A stretch of DNA of 35,957 bases, from the NCBI GenBank assembly GCA_947630445.1, contig CANRHQ010000012.1:1-35957 (forward strand), written 5' to 3'. Below the pieces are notes generated by a model. It ran no database searches and had not been told where the DNA came from. It saw only the letters and a list, made by a program, of their open reading frames with translations. The translations under genes and the position numbers were made by a program. Each line of letters opens with the position of its first letter. Positions within the stretch are counted from its first letter, which is position 1. This DNA is from an uncultured Clostridia bacterium (lineage in GTDB: Bacteria > Bacillota > Clostridia > TANB77 > CAG-508). Positions 7,953 through 15,402 of this stretch are shown here, one piece after another.

Positions 7953-8372
7953 TTATTGTTCACTTATTGTTTCACAATATTTGCAACGATAAATTTTTTT
8001 ATCTTTGTCTGTTAAAACAAAAACATGATGTAATTCTTGTTCAACTGATGTAATACATCTTGGATTTTTACACTTTATTACATCTACTAATTCTTTAGGT
8101 GGTTCAATATGATATTTTTCAACTCTTTCATCATTTTTTATTATATTTATAGTAATATTAGGATCTATATATCCTAACATTTTTAAGTCTAAATTAATAC
8201 TTTTATCAATTTTTATTATATCTTTTCTCCCCATTTTTTTACTTTTTGCATTTGTAATTATTGCTACAGAACAATCTAATTGTCCTAAATTTAAAGTTCT
8301 ATATATTTCCATTCCTTTTTTGGCTTGTATATGATCAATTACTATTCCATTTTTTATACTATCTATATTCAT
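7953..8372 (-). CDS. pyrI: Aspartate carbamoyltransferase regulatory subunit
   Basis: This 139-residue protein is the nucleotide-binding regulatory chain that assembles with PyrB catalytic trimers and makes the enzyme allosteric. It begins with the allosteric domain (IKNGIVIDHIQAKKG). The C-terminal zinc domain has all four cysteines: C101-x4-C106 and C130-x2-C133, in CKNPRC and RCKYCE. It starts 12 bases after the pyrB stop with its own AAAGGAG site, so the two subunits are made from one transcript. Length is close to the usual ~150. No pyrR-type leader was seen. Confidence 0.93.
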   Translation of the reverse strand: MNIDSIKNGIVIDHIQAKKGMEIYRTLNLGQLDCSVAIITNAKSKKMGRKDIIKIDKSINLDLKMLGYIDPNITINIIKNDERVEKYHIEPPKELVDVIKCKNPRCITSVEQELHHVFVLTDKDKKIYRCKYCETISEQ

Positions 8373-8384
8373 TTTTTTCTCCTT

Positions 8385-9299
8385 TTATTTTATATCTAAT
8401 AATTTTAATATAAGTGCCATTCTAATATATTTGCCATATCTGGCTTGTTTGAAATAACATGCTCTTGGATCATCATCTACTTCTACTGAAATCTCATTTA
8501 CTCTTGGTAATGGATGTAATATACATAAGTCTTTCTTTGCATTTTCTAGTTTATTTTTATTTAATATATAATAATCTTTTAGTCTAACATAATCTTCTTC
8601 ATTAAAAAATCTTTCTTTTTGGACTCTTGTCATATACAATATATCTAAATCTTTCATATATTCTTCAATATCATTTGTCTCTACATATTCAATATGATTT
8701 TTTTCAAGTATTTCTTCTTTTATGTATTCAGGTATTTTTAATTCTTCTGGAGAAATTAATACAAATTTTATATTCTTATATCTTGACATTGCTGATATTA
8801 GAGAATGTACTGTTCTTCCAAATTTTAAATCTCCACATAATCCAATAGTTAAATTATCTAACCTTTTCTTTTCACATGATATTGTTAATAAATCTGTTAA
8901 AGTTTGTGTTGGATGATTATGTCCTCCATCTCCTGCATTTATAATTGGTACTGTTGATTTCAATGCAGCTACTAATGGTGCTCCTTCTTTTGGATGTCTC
9001 ATAGCAATTATATCACTATAGCATCCTACAACTCTAATTGTATCTGATACACTTTCTCCTTTTGCAGTTGAACTTGATGAAGCAGAAGAAAATCCTATTA
9101 CATTTCCTCCTAATTCAATCATTGCTGATTCAAAACTAAGTCTAGTTCTTGTGCTTGGTTCAAAAAATAAAGTAGCTAATTTCTTATGCTTACATTTTTC
9201 TGAAAACTTTTCAGGTTCTTGCATAATATTTTTAGCTACTTTAATCAATTCTTCAATTTCATTTTTTGATAGATCTGTTATATCAATTAAATTTTTCAT
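8385..9299 (-). CDS. pyrB: Aspartate carbamoyltransferase catalytic subunit
   Basis: The enzyme condenses carbamoyl phosphate with aspartate, the first committed step of pyrimidine synthesis. I chose the ATG at 9297-9299 because AAAGGAG precedes it by six bases; an ATG six codons upstream has no ribosome binding site. The 304-residue product has the carbamoyl-phosphate loop [14 protein letters not shown], the [15 protein letters not shown] stretch of the hinge region, and HPLPRVNEI near the C-terminus. It is the first gene of a pyrB-pyrI pair. The leader is only ~10-15 bases, so attenuation or PyrR control is unlikely. Confidence 0.95.
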   Translation of the reverse strand: MKNLIDITDLSKNEIEELIKVAKNIMQEPEKFSEKCKHKKLATLFFEPSTRTRLSFESAMIELGGNVIGFSSASSSSTAKGESVSDTIRVVGCYSDIIAMRHPKEGAPLVAALKSTVPIINAGDGGHNHPTQTLTDLLTISCEKKRLDNLTIGLCGDLKFGRTVHSLISAMSRYKNIKFVLISPEELKIPEYIKEEILEKNHIEYVETNDIEEYMKDLDILYMTRVQKERFFNEEDYVRLKDYYILNKNKLENAKKDLCILHPLPRVNEISVEVDDDPRACYFKQARYGKYIRMALILKLLDIK

Positions 9300-9324
9300 T
9301 TTTTTCTCCTTTTCCATTTTTTCT

Positions 9325-9352
9325 ATTTTATCAAAATGAAACTAATTGTCAA
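9325..9352 (-). promoter_or_regulatory. Promoter of pyrBI
   Basis: A consensus TTGACA (9347-9352), a 16-base spacer and TAAAAT (9325-9330) on the minus strand, placed so that the transcript starts ~15-20 bases before the pyrB ATG. Confidence 0.75.
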
Positions 9353-9408
9353 TAGTTTATATGTATATTTTCATTTTTATTTTAATACATATCATAAAGG
9401 AGGTTTTT

Positions 9409-9870
9409 ATGTCAAAGTTTAAAATTTATTTTAAATCTATTATTATACCAGTTATAGTTGGAGGTATTGTTGGATTACTGATTTCTGGTTCTATTGATTA
9501 TAATTCTTTAGAAAAACCGTTTTTATCTCCTCCAAGTATAGTTTTTCCCATAGTTTGGACTATTCTTTATATTTTAATGGGAATTTCATATGGAATATTA
9601 GCTAGTAAATCTTTATTAGATACAGATACAAAAGTAATTTATTTTTTACAATTATTTGCAAATGCTTTATGGTCTATAATATTTTTCTCTTTTAAATTAA
9701 GATTTCTTGCTTTTATTTGGATAATATTATTAGCAATTTTAATTATTATTATGATTGAAAAATTTTATAAAAAAAATAAAATTGCTGGATTACTACAATT
9801 ACCTTATTTATTATGGACATTATTTGCTACATATTTAAATTTGTTCACATATTTATTAAATAGAAATTAG
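9409..9870 (+). CDS. tspO: TspO/MBR-family membrane protein
   Basis: The chosen ATG at 9409 follows AAAGGAGG by five bases; an upstream in-frame ATG at 9346 has no site and would overlap the pyrB promoter. The 153-residue protein has five hydrophobic segments, the family's usual number and length. Conserved TspO features are KPFLSPPSIVFPIVWTILY (the PP-x(n)-P-x-W block after helix 1), ANALWSIIFF, and LLQLPYLLWTLFATYLN in the last helix. TspO proteins bind tetrapyrroles and related ligands in the cytoplasmic membrane; the role in Clostridia is not established. It is divergent from pyrB and ends in its own terminator, so it is monocistronic. Confidence 0.9.
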   Translation: MSKFKIYFKSIIIPVIVGGIVGLLISGSIDYNSLEKPFLSPPSIVFPIVWTILYILMGISYGILASKSLLDTDTKVIYFLQLFANALWSIIFFSFKLRFLAFIWIILLAILIIIMIEKFYKKNKIAGLLQLPYLLWTLFATYLNLFTYLLNRN

Positions 9871-9877
9871 ATTCTAA

Positions 9878-9909
9878 CTACATTGAAAAATTTTTTCAAT
9901 GTAGTTTTT
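9878..9909 (+). terminator. Intrinsic terminator of tspO
   Basis: CTACATTGAA and its perfect complement, with a seven-base loop, are followed by five T; it lies eight bases after the tspO stop. Confidence 0.85.
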
Positions 9910-9991
9910 GGTAATTTAAAAATTCATATATATTTTTTTCATATTTGGACAACATATGATTGTAAACTACAAATGAAAGGAAGGAAATTAT

Positions 9992-10924
9992 ATGAAAATA
10001 TTTAAGAAAATTATTTTAATATTAATATTATCATCAATTGTATTAATATTTAATCAAAATTTTTCTTTTGCTACAAATCATCAAGTTAATAATCAAGAAA
10101 CTTTAGTTTCAGCTATTGAAGAAGCACAAGATGGAGATACTATAGAATTAACAGACAATATAGTATTAATAAGCCCTGTTAGTATAACAGAAAAAAATAT
10201 AACTATTAATGGTAATGGACATTCAATATCAAGAAAAGATACAAACTGGTCTCCTGAAGGACCAAATGGTTCTTTATTAACAGCTGGTGGTACAGGTACA
10301 AGACTTGTATTAAAAAATCTTACTCTAAAAGATGCTGAAAAATATGGTGTTCAATCATATAATGGTGCACATGTTGTATTAGATAATGTAACTGCTGTAA
10401 ACAATGGATTTGGTGGTGTATTAGTAAATGCTGGTACAATTGAAATAATAAATTTACACTTAGGAAAAAATGGAAAAACTAACAATAATGGTATAGAAAT
10501 TGGAAAAGGAGCTGCTACTGGTGATAAAGTTCCTGAATTAATAATGAATGGTACTATTTCATCTTCAGAAAGTAATAATGTTATCTATATCGCAGAAAAT
10601 AATAGTGATTTAAAAGAATTTTCAGTAAAAAATACAGATACTACAACAGATAAAATACTTGTAACAGGTAATAAAGTAGTAGTTACAGATGAAAATAATA
10701 ATGTTTTATTTGCAAGTAATGAAAATTCTAGTTTAACTCTTTCTGGTGAAGAATTTAAGGAAACTCCTACAACTCCAGTTCCAGAACCAACACCAGAACA
10801 AGTTCCAGCAGTAAAAGATGAAACACCAAAAACAGGAATAGAAAACAATTTATTAATTTCTATAATAGTTTTAGCAATATCAATAATATTAACTACAATA
10901 TTAAAAAACAGAAAGGATTTCTAA
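9992..10924 (+). CDS. Secreted beta-helix surface protein with PKTG sorting signal
   Basis: The ATG follows GAAAGGAAGGAAAT. The 310-residue product has a signal peptide (residues ~1-28, ending SFA). Next comes a region with right-handed beta-helix features: short repeated turns such as DGDTIELTDNI, ITINGNGHSI, LVLKNLTL, VVLDNVTAVNNG and GTIEIINLHL. A Pro/Glu/Thr spacer (ETPTTPVPEPTPEQ) leads to a C-terminal sorting signal: TPKTG with P at ~279, a hydrophobic segment and KNRKDF. In Clostridioides difficile the class B sortase recognises [S/N/P]PxTG motifs, and TPKTG resembles these. The next gene is a class B sortase, so this is its likely dedicated substrate. No catalytic polysaccharide-lyase residues could be assigned; a binding or structural role is equally possible. 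Confidence 0.8.
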   Translation: MKIFKKIILILILSSIVLIFNQNFSFATNHQVNNQETLVSAIEEAQDGDTIELTDNIVLISPVSITEKNITINGNGHSISRKDTNWSPEGPNGSLLTAGGTGTRLVLKNLTLKDAEKYGVQSYNGAHVVLDNVTAVNNGFGGVLVNAGTIEIINLHLGKNGKTNNNGIEIGKGAATGDKVPELIMNGTISSSESNNVIYIAENNSDLKEFSVKNTDTTTDKILVTGNKVVVTDENNNVLFASNENSSLTLSGEEFKETPTTPVPEPTPEQVPAVKDETPKTGIENNLLISIIVLAISIILTTILKNRKDF

Positions 10925-10928
10925 ATTA

Positions 10929-10965
10929 TTAAGACAAACTAAATAAGTTTGTCTTAATATATTTT
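10929..10965 (+). terminator. Hairpin between surface protein and sortase genes
   Basis: A 12-base inverted repeat (arms TTAAGACAAACT and AGTTTGTCTTAA) with a short loop is followed by TATATTTTT. It lies between the substrate gene and the sortase start, so it probably limits read-through into the sortase gene. Confidence 0.7.
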
Positions 10966-10973
10966 TATATCTT

Positions 10974-11780
10974 ATGAAAAAATATTTCTATATTTTTATT
11001 AGATTTATATTATCTTTTTTAATTGTCTTTTCTGCTTCATATATAATTTGCTTTTGTATTGATACTTATAACAGTCAAAATCAAAAAGATATAATAGATA
11101 ATGTTTTAATAACTGAAGATGTTCCTGTAGAAAATAATTCTTCTAATCAAACAAATCCAGAAAGCAATAATTCTATTGTTCAAACTGAAAGAATGAAAAA
11201 GGTTTTAGAACTCCAAAAAGAAAATTCAGATATTATAGGATGGATAGAAATTGAAAATACTGATATAAATTATCCTGTACTACAAGGAACAGATAATAGT
11301 TTTTACATGAATCATAATTATAAAAAGCAAAAATCTATAAATGGATCTATTTTTTTAGATAAAGATTATAATTGGCAAATTCCAAGTAGTAATTTATTGA
11401 TTTACGGTCATAATATGAAAAACAATACTATGTTCCAACATTTATTAAAATATAAAGATAAAGCATATTTTTTAGAACACCCTTTTATAAGATTTACAAC
11501 TGCTAATGAGGATTTCATTTATGAAATAATTTCTGTATTTAAATCAAAAGTATATTATAAATCTGAAAAAAATGTATTTAGATATTATTACTTTATTAAT
11601 GCAGAAAATGAAGATGACTATAATCAATTTGTACAAAGTTCAAAAAATGCATCTTTATATGATACTGGGAAAACTGCTATATATGGTGAACAATTAATGA
11701 CTTTATCTACCTGCTCATATCATACAAAAGATGGTAGGTTTGTTGTAGTAGCCAAAAAAAGTCAAAAATATAGCGACTAA
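10974..11780 (+). CDS. srtB: Class B sortase
   Basis: This 268-residue transpeptidase attaches sorting-signal proteins to peptidoglycan. Residues 8-28 are a single N-terminal membrane anchor, followed by an Asn/Ser-rich linker and the sortase fold (IGWIEIENTDINYPVLQG). The catalytic residues are His146 (IYGHNM), Cys247 (TLSTCSYH) and Arg255 (GRFVVVAKK). The long helix-containing insert before TLSTC and the N-terminal anchor fit class B. The start has no clear Shine-Dalgarno sequence, and a terminator-like hairpin lies just upstream, so expression is probably low. The neighbour upstream carries a PKTG signal. Confidence 0.92.
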   Translation: MKKYFYIFIRFILSFLIVFSASYIICFCIDTYNSQNQKDIIDNVLITEDVPVENNSSNQTNPESNNSIVQTERMKKVLELQKENSDIIGWIEIENTDINYPVLQGTDNSFYMNHNYKKQKSINGSIFLDKDYNWQIPSSNLLIYGHNMKNNTMFQHLLKYKDKAYFLEHPFIRFTTANEDFIYEIISVFKSKVYYKSEKNVFRYYYFINAENEDDYNQFVQSSKNASLYDTGKTAIYGEQLMTLSTCSYHTKDGRFVVVAKKSQKYSD

Positions 11781-11813
11781 AATAATTTAATTTATTTTGT
11801 CGCTATTCTTTTT
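11770..11813. terminator. Bidirectional terminator between convergent sortase and glycosyltransferase genes
   Basis: ATAGCGAC-t-AAAATAA pairs with TTATTTTGTCGCTAT (one bulged base), followed by a T-rich run on the plus strand. The left arm includes the sortase stop codon. Confidence 0.75.
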
Positions 11814-11814
11814 A

Positions 11815-13095
11815 TTAATCTCCAGGTTCAAAGCCATCACTTTTTTGATGTTTTTGAGCATTTAATTGGTGTATTGCTTCATTATATGTATTTACAAATT
11901 CTCCTATTAAAGCATCTTGTGAATAATTTTTTTCCATTTTTTCAGAAATTGCTTTTCTATTAAATGTAATATTACCTTTTAATATTTGTGTTACTGAATT
12001 TGCCAATGCTTTAGAATCTTCTACATCTACTAATCTTCCTACATCTGGTTTTACAAAATCAGGTAGTCCTCCTTCATTTGTAGCAACTACTGGAGCTCCA
12101 CATGCCATTGCCTCAATAGCAACTAATCCAAATGGTTCTCTTCTTGAAGGAACACATGAACAGTTAGCTATATTATATATTTCTTTTAATTTACTTTGTG
12201 GTTGATTTCCAATAAATTTTACATTTTTTAAATTTAATCTTTGTGCTTGTCCTTCTAGTTTATTTCTTAATTCTCCATCTCCTGCTATAATTGTTAATAC
12301 ATCTTCATTTTCTTTTTCATATATAGCAGCTGCATCTAAAAGCACATCTACCCCTTTAAAATCAGTAAGTTTTCCTACAAAACTTACAACTTTACTATAA
12401 TCTTTCTCTATTCCTATAGATTTTAACACATCTGATTTTTTTACATTTTCATCAATTGAGAAAACACTCATGTCAACACCATTTCTTATCCATTTTGTTT
12501 TTCCCTTTGTTTCTGGCAAAACTTCTTCTGCTAATTGGTGGCTATCTTTTGAAATAGTAACTATTGTATTTGCATATTGTGCCGCTTCTTTAGCCCAATG
12601 TGTTCCCCAATTTTCATTTCTTTTTTCCTCATCCTGAACACCCATTAAGTCTGTTCCATGACATGTTATTATCATTGGAATATTGTGTTCTTTACAACAT
12701 TTTGCTGAAATTCCTGCAAGTGTCCAAACATGTTGAGCATGTATTATATCTGGTTTAAATTCTTTTATTGCATTGTTAATTGCTTCATAAAATTTTTCTT
12801 CATATTCTTTTCTTTCTTGCTCTGACATATCTCTAAAATTAAATACACTTCTTGGATGTGTTGTAAAACAAGGGAAATTCATTTTTGATTGGTTCACTCC
12901 AGATATGATTTCTTGATTTTTAAAAAATACTGGGTATAAATTCATTTTCTCATATTTTTCGTATTCTGACCTATTTTCTGGGAAAACAACTGCTACTTCA
13001 TGTCCCTTTCTTATTAAACCTTTTGCTATATTAGCCGTATAAACTCCACTCCCAGAACCTGTTAATGGAAAATGATTTACAAATAAAACTTTCAT
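11815..13095 (-). CDS. GT4-family glycosyltransferase
   Basis: The start is the ATG at 13093-13095 behind GGAGAGG; the longer frame upstream covers a terminator and is not used. The 426-residue protein has the two-domain GT-B layout. The N-terminus has VNHFPLTGSGSGVYTANIAKGL (glycine-rich acceptor loop) and IIHAQHVWTL. The C-terminal domain has FVGKLTDFKGVDVLLDA and IIAGDGELR. The donor-binding motif REPFGLVAIEAMACG (E-x7-E) is followed by PVVATNEGG. Such enzymes use nucleotide sugars to build glycolipids, polysaccharide or glycoprotein glycans; the substrate cannot be told from sequence. It stands alone between two terminators. Confidence 0.88.
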   Translation of the reverse strand: MKVLFVNHFPLTGSGSGVYTANIAKGLIRKGHEVAVVFPENRSEYEKYEKMNLYPVFFKNQEIISGVNQSKMNFPCFTTHPRSVFNFRDMSEQERKEYEEKFYEAINNAIKEFKPDIIHAQHVWTLAGISAKCCKEHNIPMIITCHGTDLMGVQDEEKRNENWGTHWAKEAAQYANTIVTISKDSHQLAEEVLPETKGKTKWIRNGVDMSVFSIDENVKKSDVLKSIGIEKDYSKVVSFVGKLTDFKGVDVLLDAAAIYEKENEDVLTIIAGDGELRNKLEGQAQRLNLKNVKFIGNQPQSKLKEIYNIANCSCVPSRREPFGLVAIEAMACGAPVVATNEGGLPDFVKPDVGRLVDVEDSKALANSVTQILKGNITFNRKAISEKMEKNYSQDALIGEFVNTYNEAIHQLNAQKHQKSDGFEPGD

Positions 13096-13140
13096 TGTAT
13101 CCTCTCCTTTTATATGATAATATACCATAAATATTAAAAA

Positions 13141-13171
13141 AAATAAAGAGTTTTCCATAATCTCTTTATTT
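13141..13171 (-). terminator. Terminator upstream of the glycosyltransferase gene
   Basis: AAATAAAGAG and CTCTTTATTT flank an 11-base loop and have long T runs on either strand. On the minus strand it would end transcription coming from the PBP 3' fragment. Confidence 0.7.
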
Positions 13172-13233
13172 TTTTTTATATTCTAGGAAAGTCATCATCG
13201 AAGATGATAGACTTGACGTAGAAGATAATTATG

Positions 13234-13289
13234 CGGAGTTTAAATCTTCTTAGCAATTTATTGCTTAGAAAATTTTAATTCCGTTTTTT
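13234..13289 (+). terminator. Long hairpin with T run on the plus strand, no plus-strand gene upstream
   Basis: Two 24-base arms (CGGAGTTTAAATCTTC... and ...AAAATTTTAATTCCG) pair at 20 of 24 positions around a two-base loop, and TTTTTT follows on the plus strand. There is no plus-strand coding sequence before it. It could close a small plus-strand RNA from ~13,170, or act as a structured 3' end after the PBP gene on the other strand. Confidence 0.5.
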
Positions 13290-13303
13290 ATAGTTTTTTT
13301 ATT

Positions 13304-13384
13304 TTACTTTTTTATTGTATCTAAATATGGTAAAACTTCGCCCAAAATTTTACCTCCTACTGGTGCTGCAACTCCACCTCCTTG
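13304..13384 (-). pseudogene. Detached 3' end of the class B PBP gene
   Basis: Read on the minus strand from the core repeat, this segment gives QGGGVAAPVGGKILGEVL, then PYLDTIKK and a TAA stop. That is the conserved last strand and helix of a class B PBP transpeptidase domain. The gene at 20,035-21,738 stops just after GHQGG. Joining the two across the shared CAAGGAGGTG gives one continuous frame of about 589 residues. The fragment has no start codon or ribosome binding site, so alone it is not expressed. Confidence 0.9.
13375..13384. repeat. Left attachment core, CACCTCCTTG
   Basis: This 10-bp direct repeat is shared with 20,040-20,049. It lies six bases beyond the stop codon of the recombinase gene and within the conserved QGG codons of the PBP, so it is the crossover region of the insertion. 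Confidence 0.85.
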
Positions 13385-13389
13385 ACTAA

Positions 13390-15040
13390 TTATAACAACA
13401 CTATATCTTTAAACTTAAATTTTATTGTTATATTTCCATCTTCTTGAACATAAATACAATCCACTAATTCCATCATTATGTCTCTTGATAATTCTGTAAT
13501 ACCTCTTTCTCTTTTAAATCTTTCTATCCATTCATTATTTGTAATACTTTGAGTTTTATATTTTTGGTTTTCTATTTCTAAACTATCTATATTTTGTTTT
13601 AACCTTTTTATTTCATTTTCATATTCCTGCTTATATTCTAAATATTCATCTCTTGTTATATCTTCATTCTTCCAATCTTCATAAAGTTTCTTTTTAAAAT
13701 TTGAAATTTTATAAAGTTCCTTTTTCTTTACTTTTATCATATTTTCTATGTTTTCATCTTTTTGATTTTGAAAATTACTTTGATTTATTCGTTTTATCAT
13801 TTCTTCTATATTAATTAATAAATCAATATGTAAATTAATTGCTTGAAGCACTGCCTTTTCCAATAATTCTACTTTTATAGTATGTTTTGTACATAGTTTA
13901 TTAGATTTTTTTCTATATGTACTACAAATATAATATTCATATTTATTTCCACTCTTATTTGTACTACTTTTCTTATTCATTGCTCTCTTACAATCATTAC
14001 ATTTTAAAAAACCTGCCCATATTGATAATTCTTTTGTTTTTTGAGATATTTTAGTATCTCGTTTTTCTATATTTTGTGCCTTTTCAAAAATTTCTTTATC
14101 TATAATTGGTTCATGTGTACCTTCTACTCTAGTCCATTCCTCTTTTGGAACGCTTTCTATTTTATGTATTTTATAGCTTTTTGTTCTTCTTTTTCCTTGA
14201 ATACTATTTCCTATATATACCTCATTCATAAGAATATTTCTAATTGTAGATGGTGTCCAAGTATATGTATTGTTGATTATTCCAGAGTTTTCGTAATTTT
14301 GCCCTAATTCTATTTTTTTATGTCCTGTTGGATTTAAAACACCTATGTCATTTAATTTATGGCATATTGATATTTTTCCCATTCCCAAATTAACATACCA
14401 ATTAAATATTTTTCTTACAATATCTGCTGCACCTACATCTATAATAAGTTTATGTTTATCATTTGGATTTTTAATATAACCATAAGGTGGAAATGCTCCT
14501 ATAAATTCACCTTTTTTCCTTTTTCCATCTAAAGATGTTCTTATTTTTATTGATGTGTCTCTTGCATATTCATCATTAATAAGATTTTTGAATGGTACTA
14601 AAATTGTGTTTGTACTTGTAGGATTTTTAAAGCTATCTACAAAGTCATTAATGGCAATAAATCTTATATTAAATAATGGAAAAATCTTCTCTATATAATT
14701 TCCGACTTCTATATAATTTCTCCCAAGCCTTGATAAATCCTTAACAATAACTGAATTAATATTTCCATTTTTCATATCTTCTAATAACCTTTGGAATGAT
14801 GGTCTATCAAAATCTGTTCCCGTAAATCCATCATCTATATAAGTATCATATACGACTAAATCATCATGTTCTTTTATAAATTCATTTAGTAATGTTTTTT
14901 GACTAGTTACACTATTACTTTCTTGCTTTTCTTTTCCGTTTTTCTTCATCTTCTTGTGAAAGTCTAATATATAATGCTACTGACCAAATTTTTTTATTTA
15001 ATGTGTTTTCATTAGAAGAATATTTTGACTTTCTTGCCAT
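13390..15040 (-). pseudogene. Large serine recombinase, frameshifted near the N-terminus
   Basis: The gene starts at ATG 15,038-15,040 behind AAAGGAG. The first frame reads to VALYIRLSQEDEE, which includes the catalytic Ser (residue 28 in YIRLS), then runs into KRKRKARK and a stop at 14,915. The rest of the protein is in another frame from ~14,943 on: NGKEKQESNSVTSQ, YIDDGFTGTDFDRPSFQRL, VKDLSRLGRNYIEVG, a recombinase DNA-binding domain, a zinc ribbon (CNDC ... C-x8-9-C) and a coiled coil. One base too many in the A5 run at 14,939-14,943 explains the shift; the joined product would be ~549 residues, normal for the family. The downstream part alone lacks the catalytic Ser. It ends six bases from the left core. 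Either the element is locked in place, frameshifting occurs, or the A run is miscounted. Confidence 0.88.
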
Positions 15041-15053
15041 TATTTTTTCTCCT

Positions 15054-15221
15054 TTATTTCAAGTTCATTTTTAATTTTTGTTTTAAAATATTTTCCATAC
15101 ATTCATTAAAATTTTTATCAGTTTTTGTGTATTCCATTGTTATAACTATATTTTCTACATTTATTTGGTGTGGATTCTGAACTTTAGATAAATAATTTGT
15201 AAGTTTCTCTGTTTTCATCAT
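15054..15221 (-). CDS. Small protein upstream of the recombinase, unknown function
   Basis: This 55-codon frame starts at a double ATG (15,216-15,221) behind AAAGGA and ends 13 bases before the recombinase ATG, whose ribosome binding site lies in the gap. The product begins MMKTEKLTNYLSKVQNPHQ, contains NIVITMEY and ends ILKQKLKMNLK. It is charged, without membrane segments or cysteine motifs apart from one Cys. I do not recognise the family. Tight coupling to the recombinase makes a recombination accessory factor possible, but nothing in the sequence shows it. Confidence 0.6.
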   Translation of the reverse strand: MMKTEKLTNYLSKVQNPHQINVENIVITMEYTKTDKNFNECMENILKQKLKMNLK

Positions 15222-15350
15222 TCATCAAATCCTTTTTTACTTTATTAAATGCAAATAATTTCATTTGTAAATTTTATTTCATATTTTAATTTTTATTACT
15301 AAATTTCTAATTGTTTCCTTTTAGCTATTAATTTTTCCCTAGAATATAAA

Positions 15351-15386
15351 AAAACTAGAAATTAGTTTTTTCTAATTCCTAGTTTT
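15351..15386 (-). terminator. Terminator of the giant LPYTG protein gene
   Basis: AAAACTAG-n-AATTAG pairs with CTAATT-n-CTAGTTTT around a six-base loop. The minus strand continues with seven T. The remaining gap to the small gene (15,222-15,350) holds only AT-rich sequence with a weak TTTACA-17-TTAATA promoter-like pair. Confidence 0.8.
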
Positions 15387-15402
15387 ATATTTATTCTGAT
15401 TT

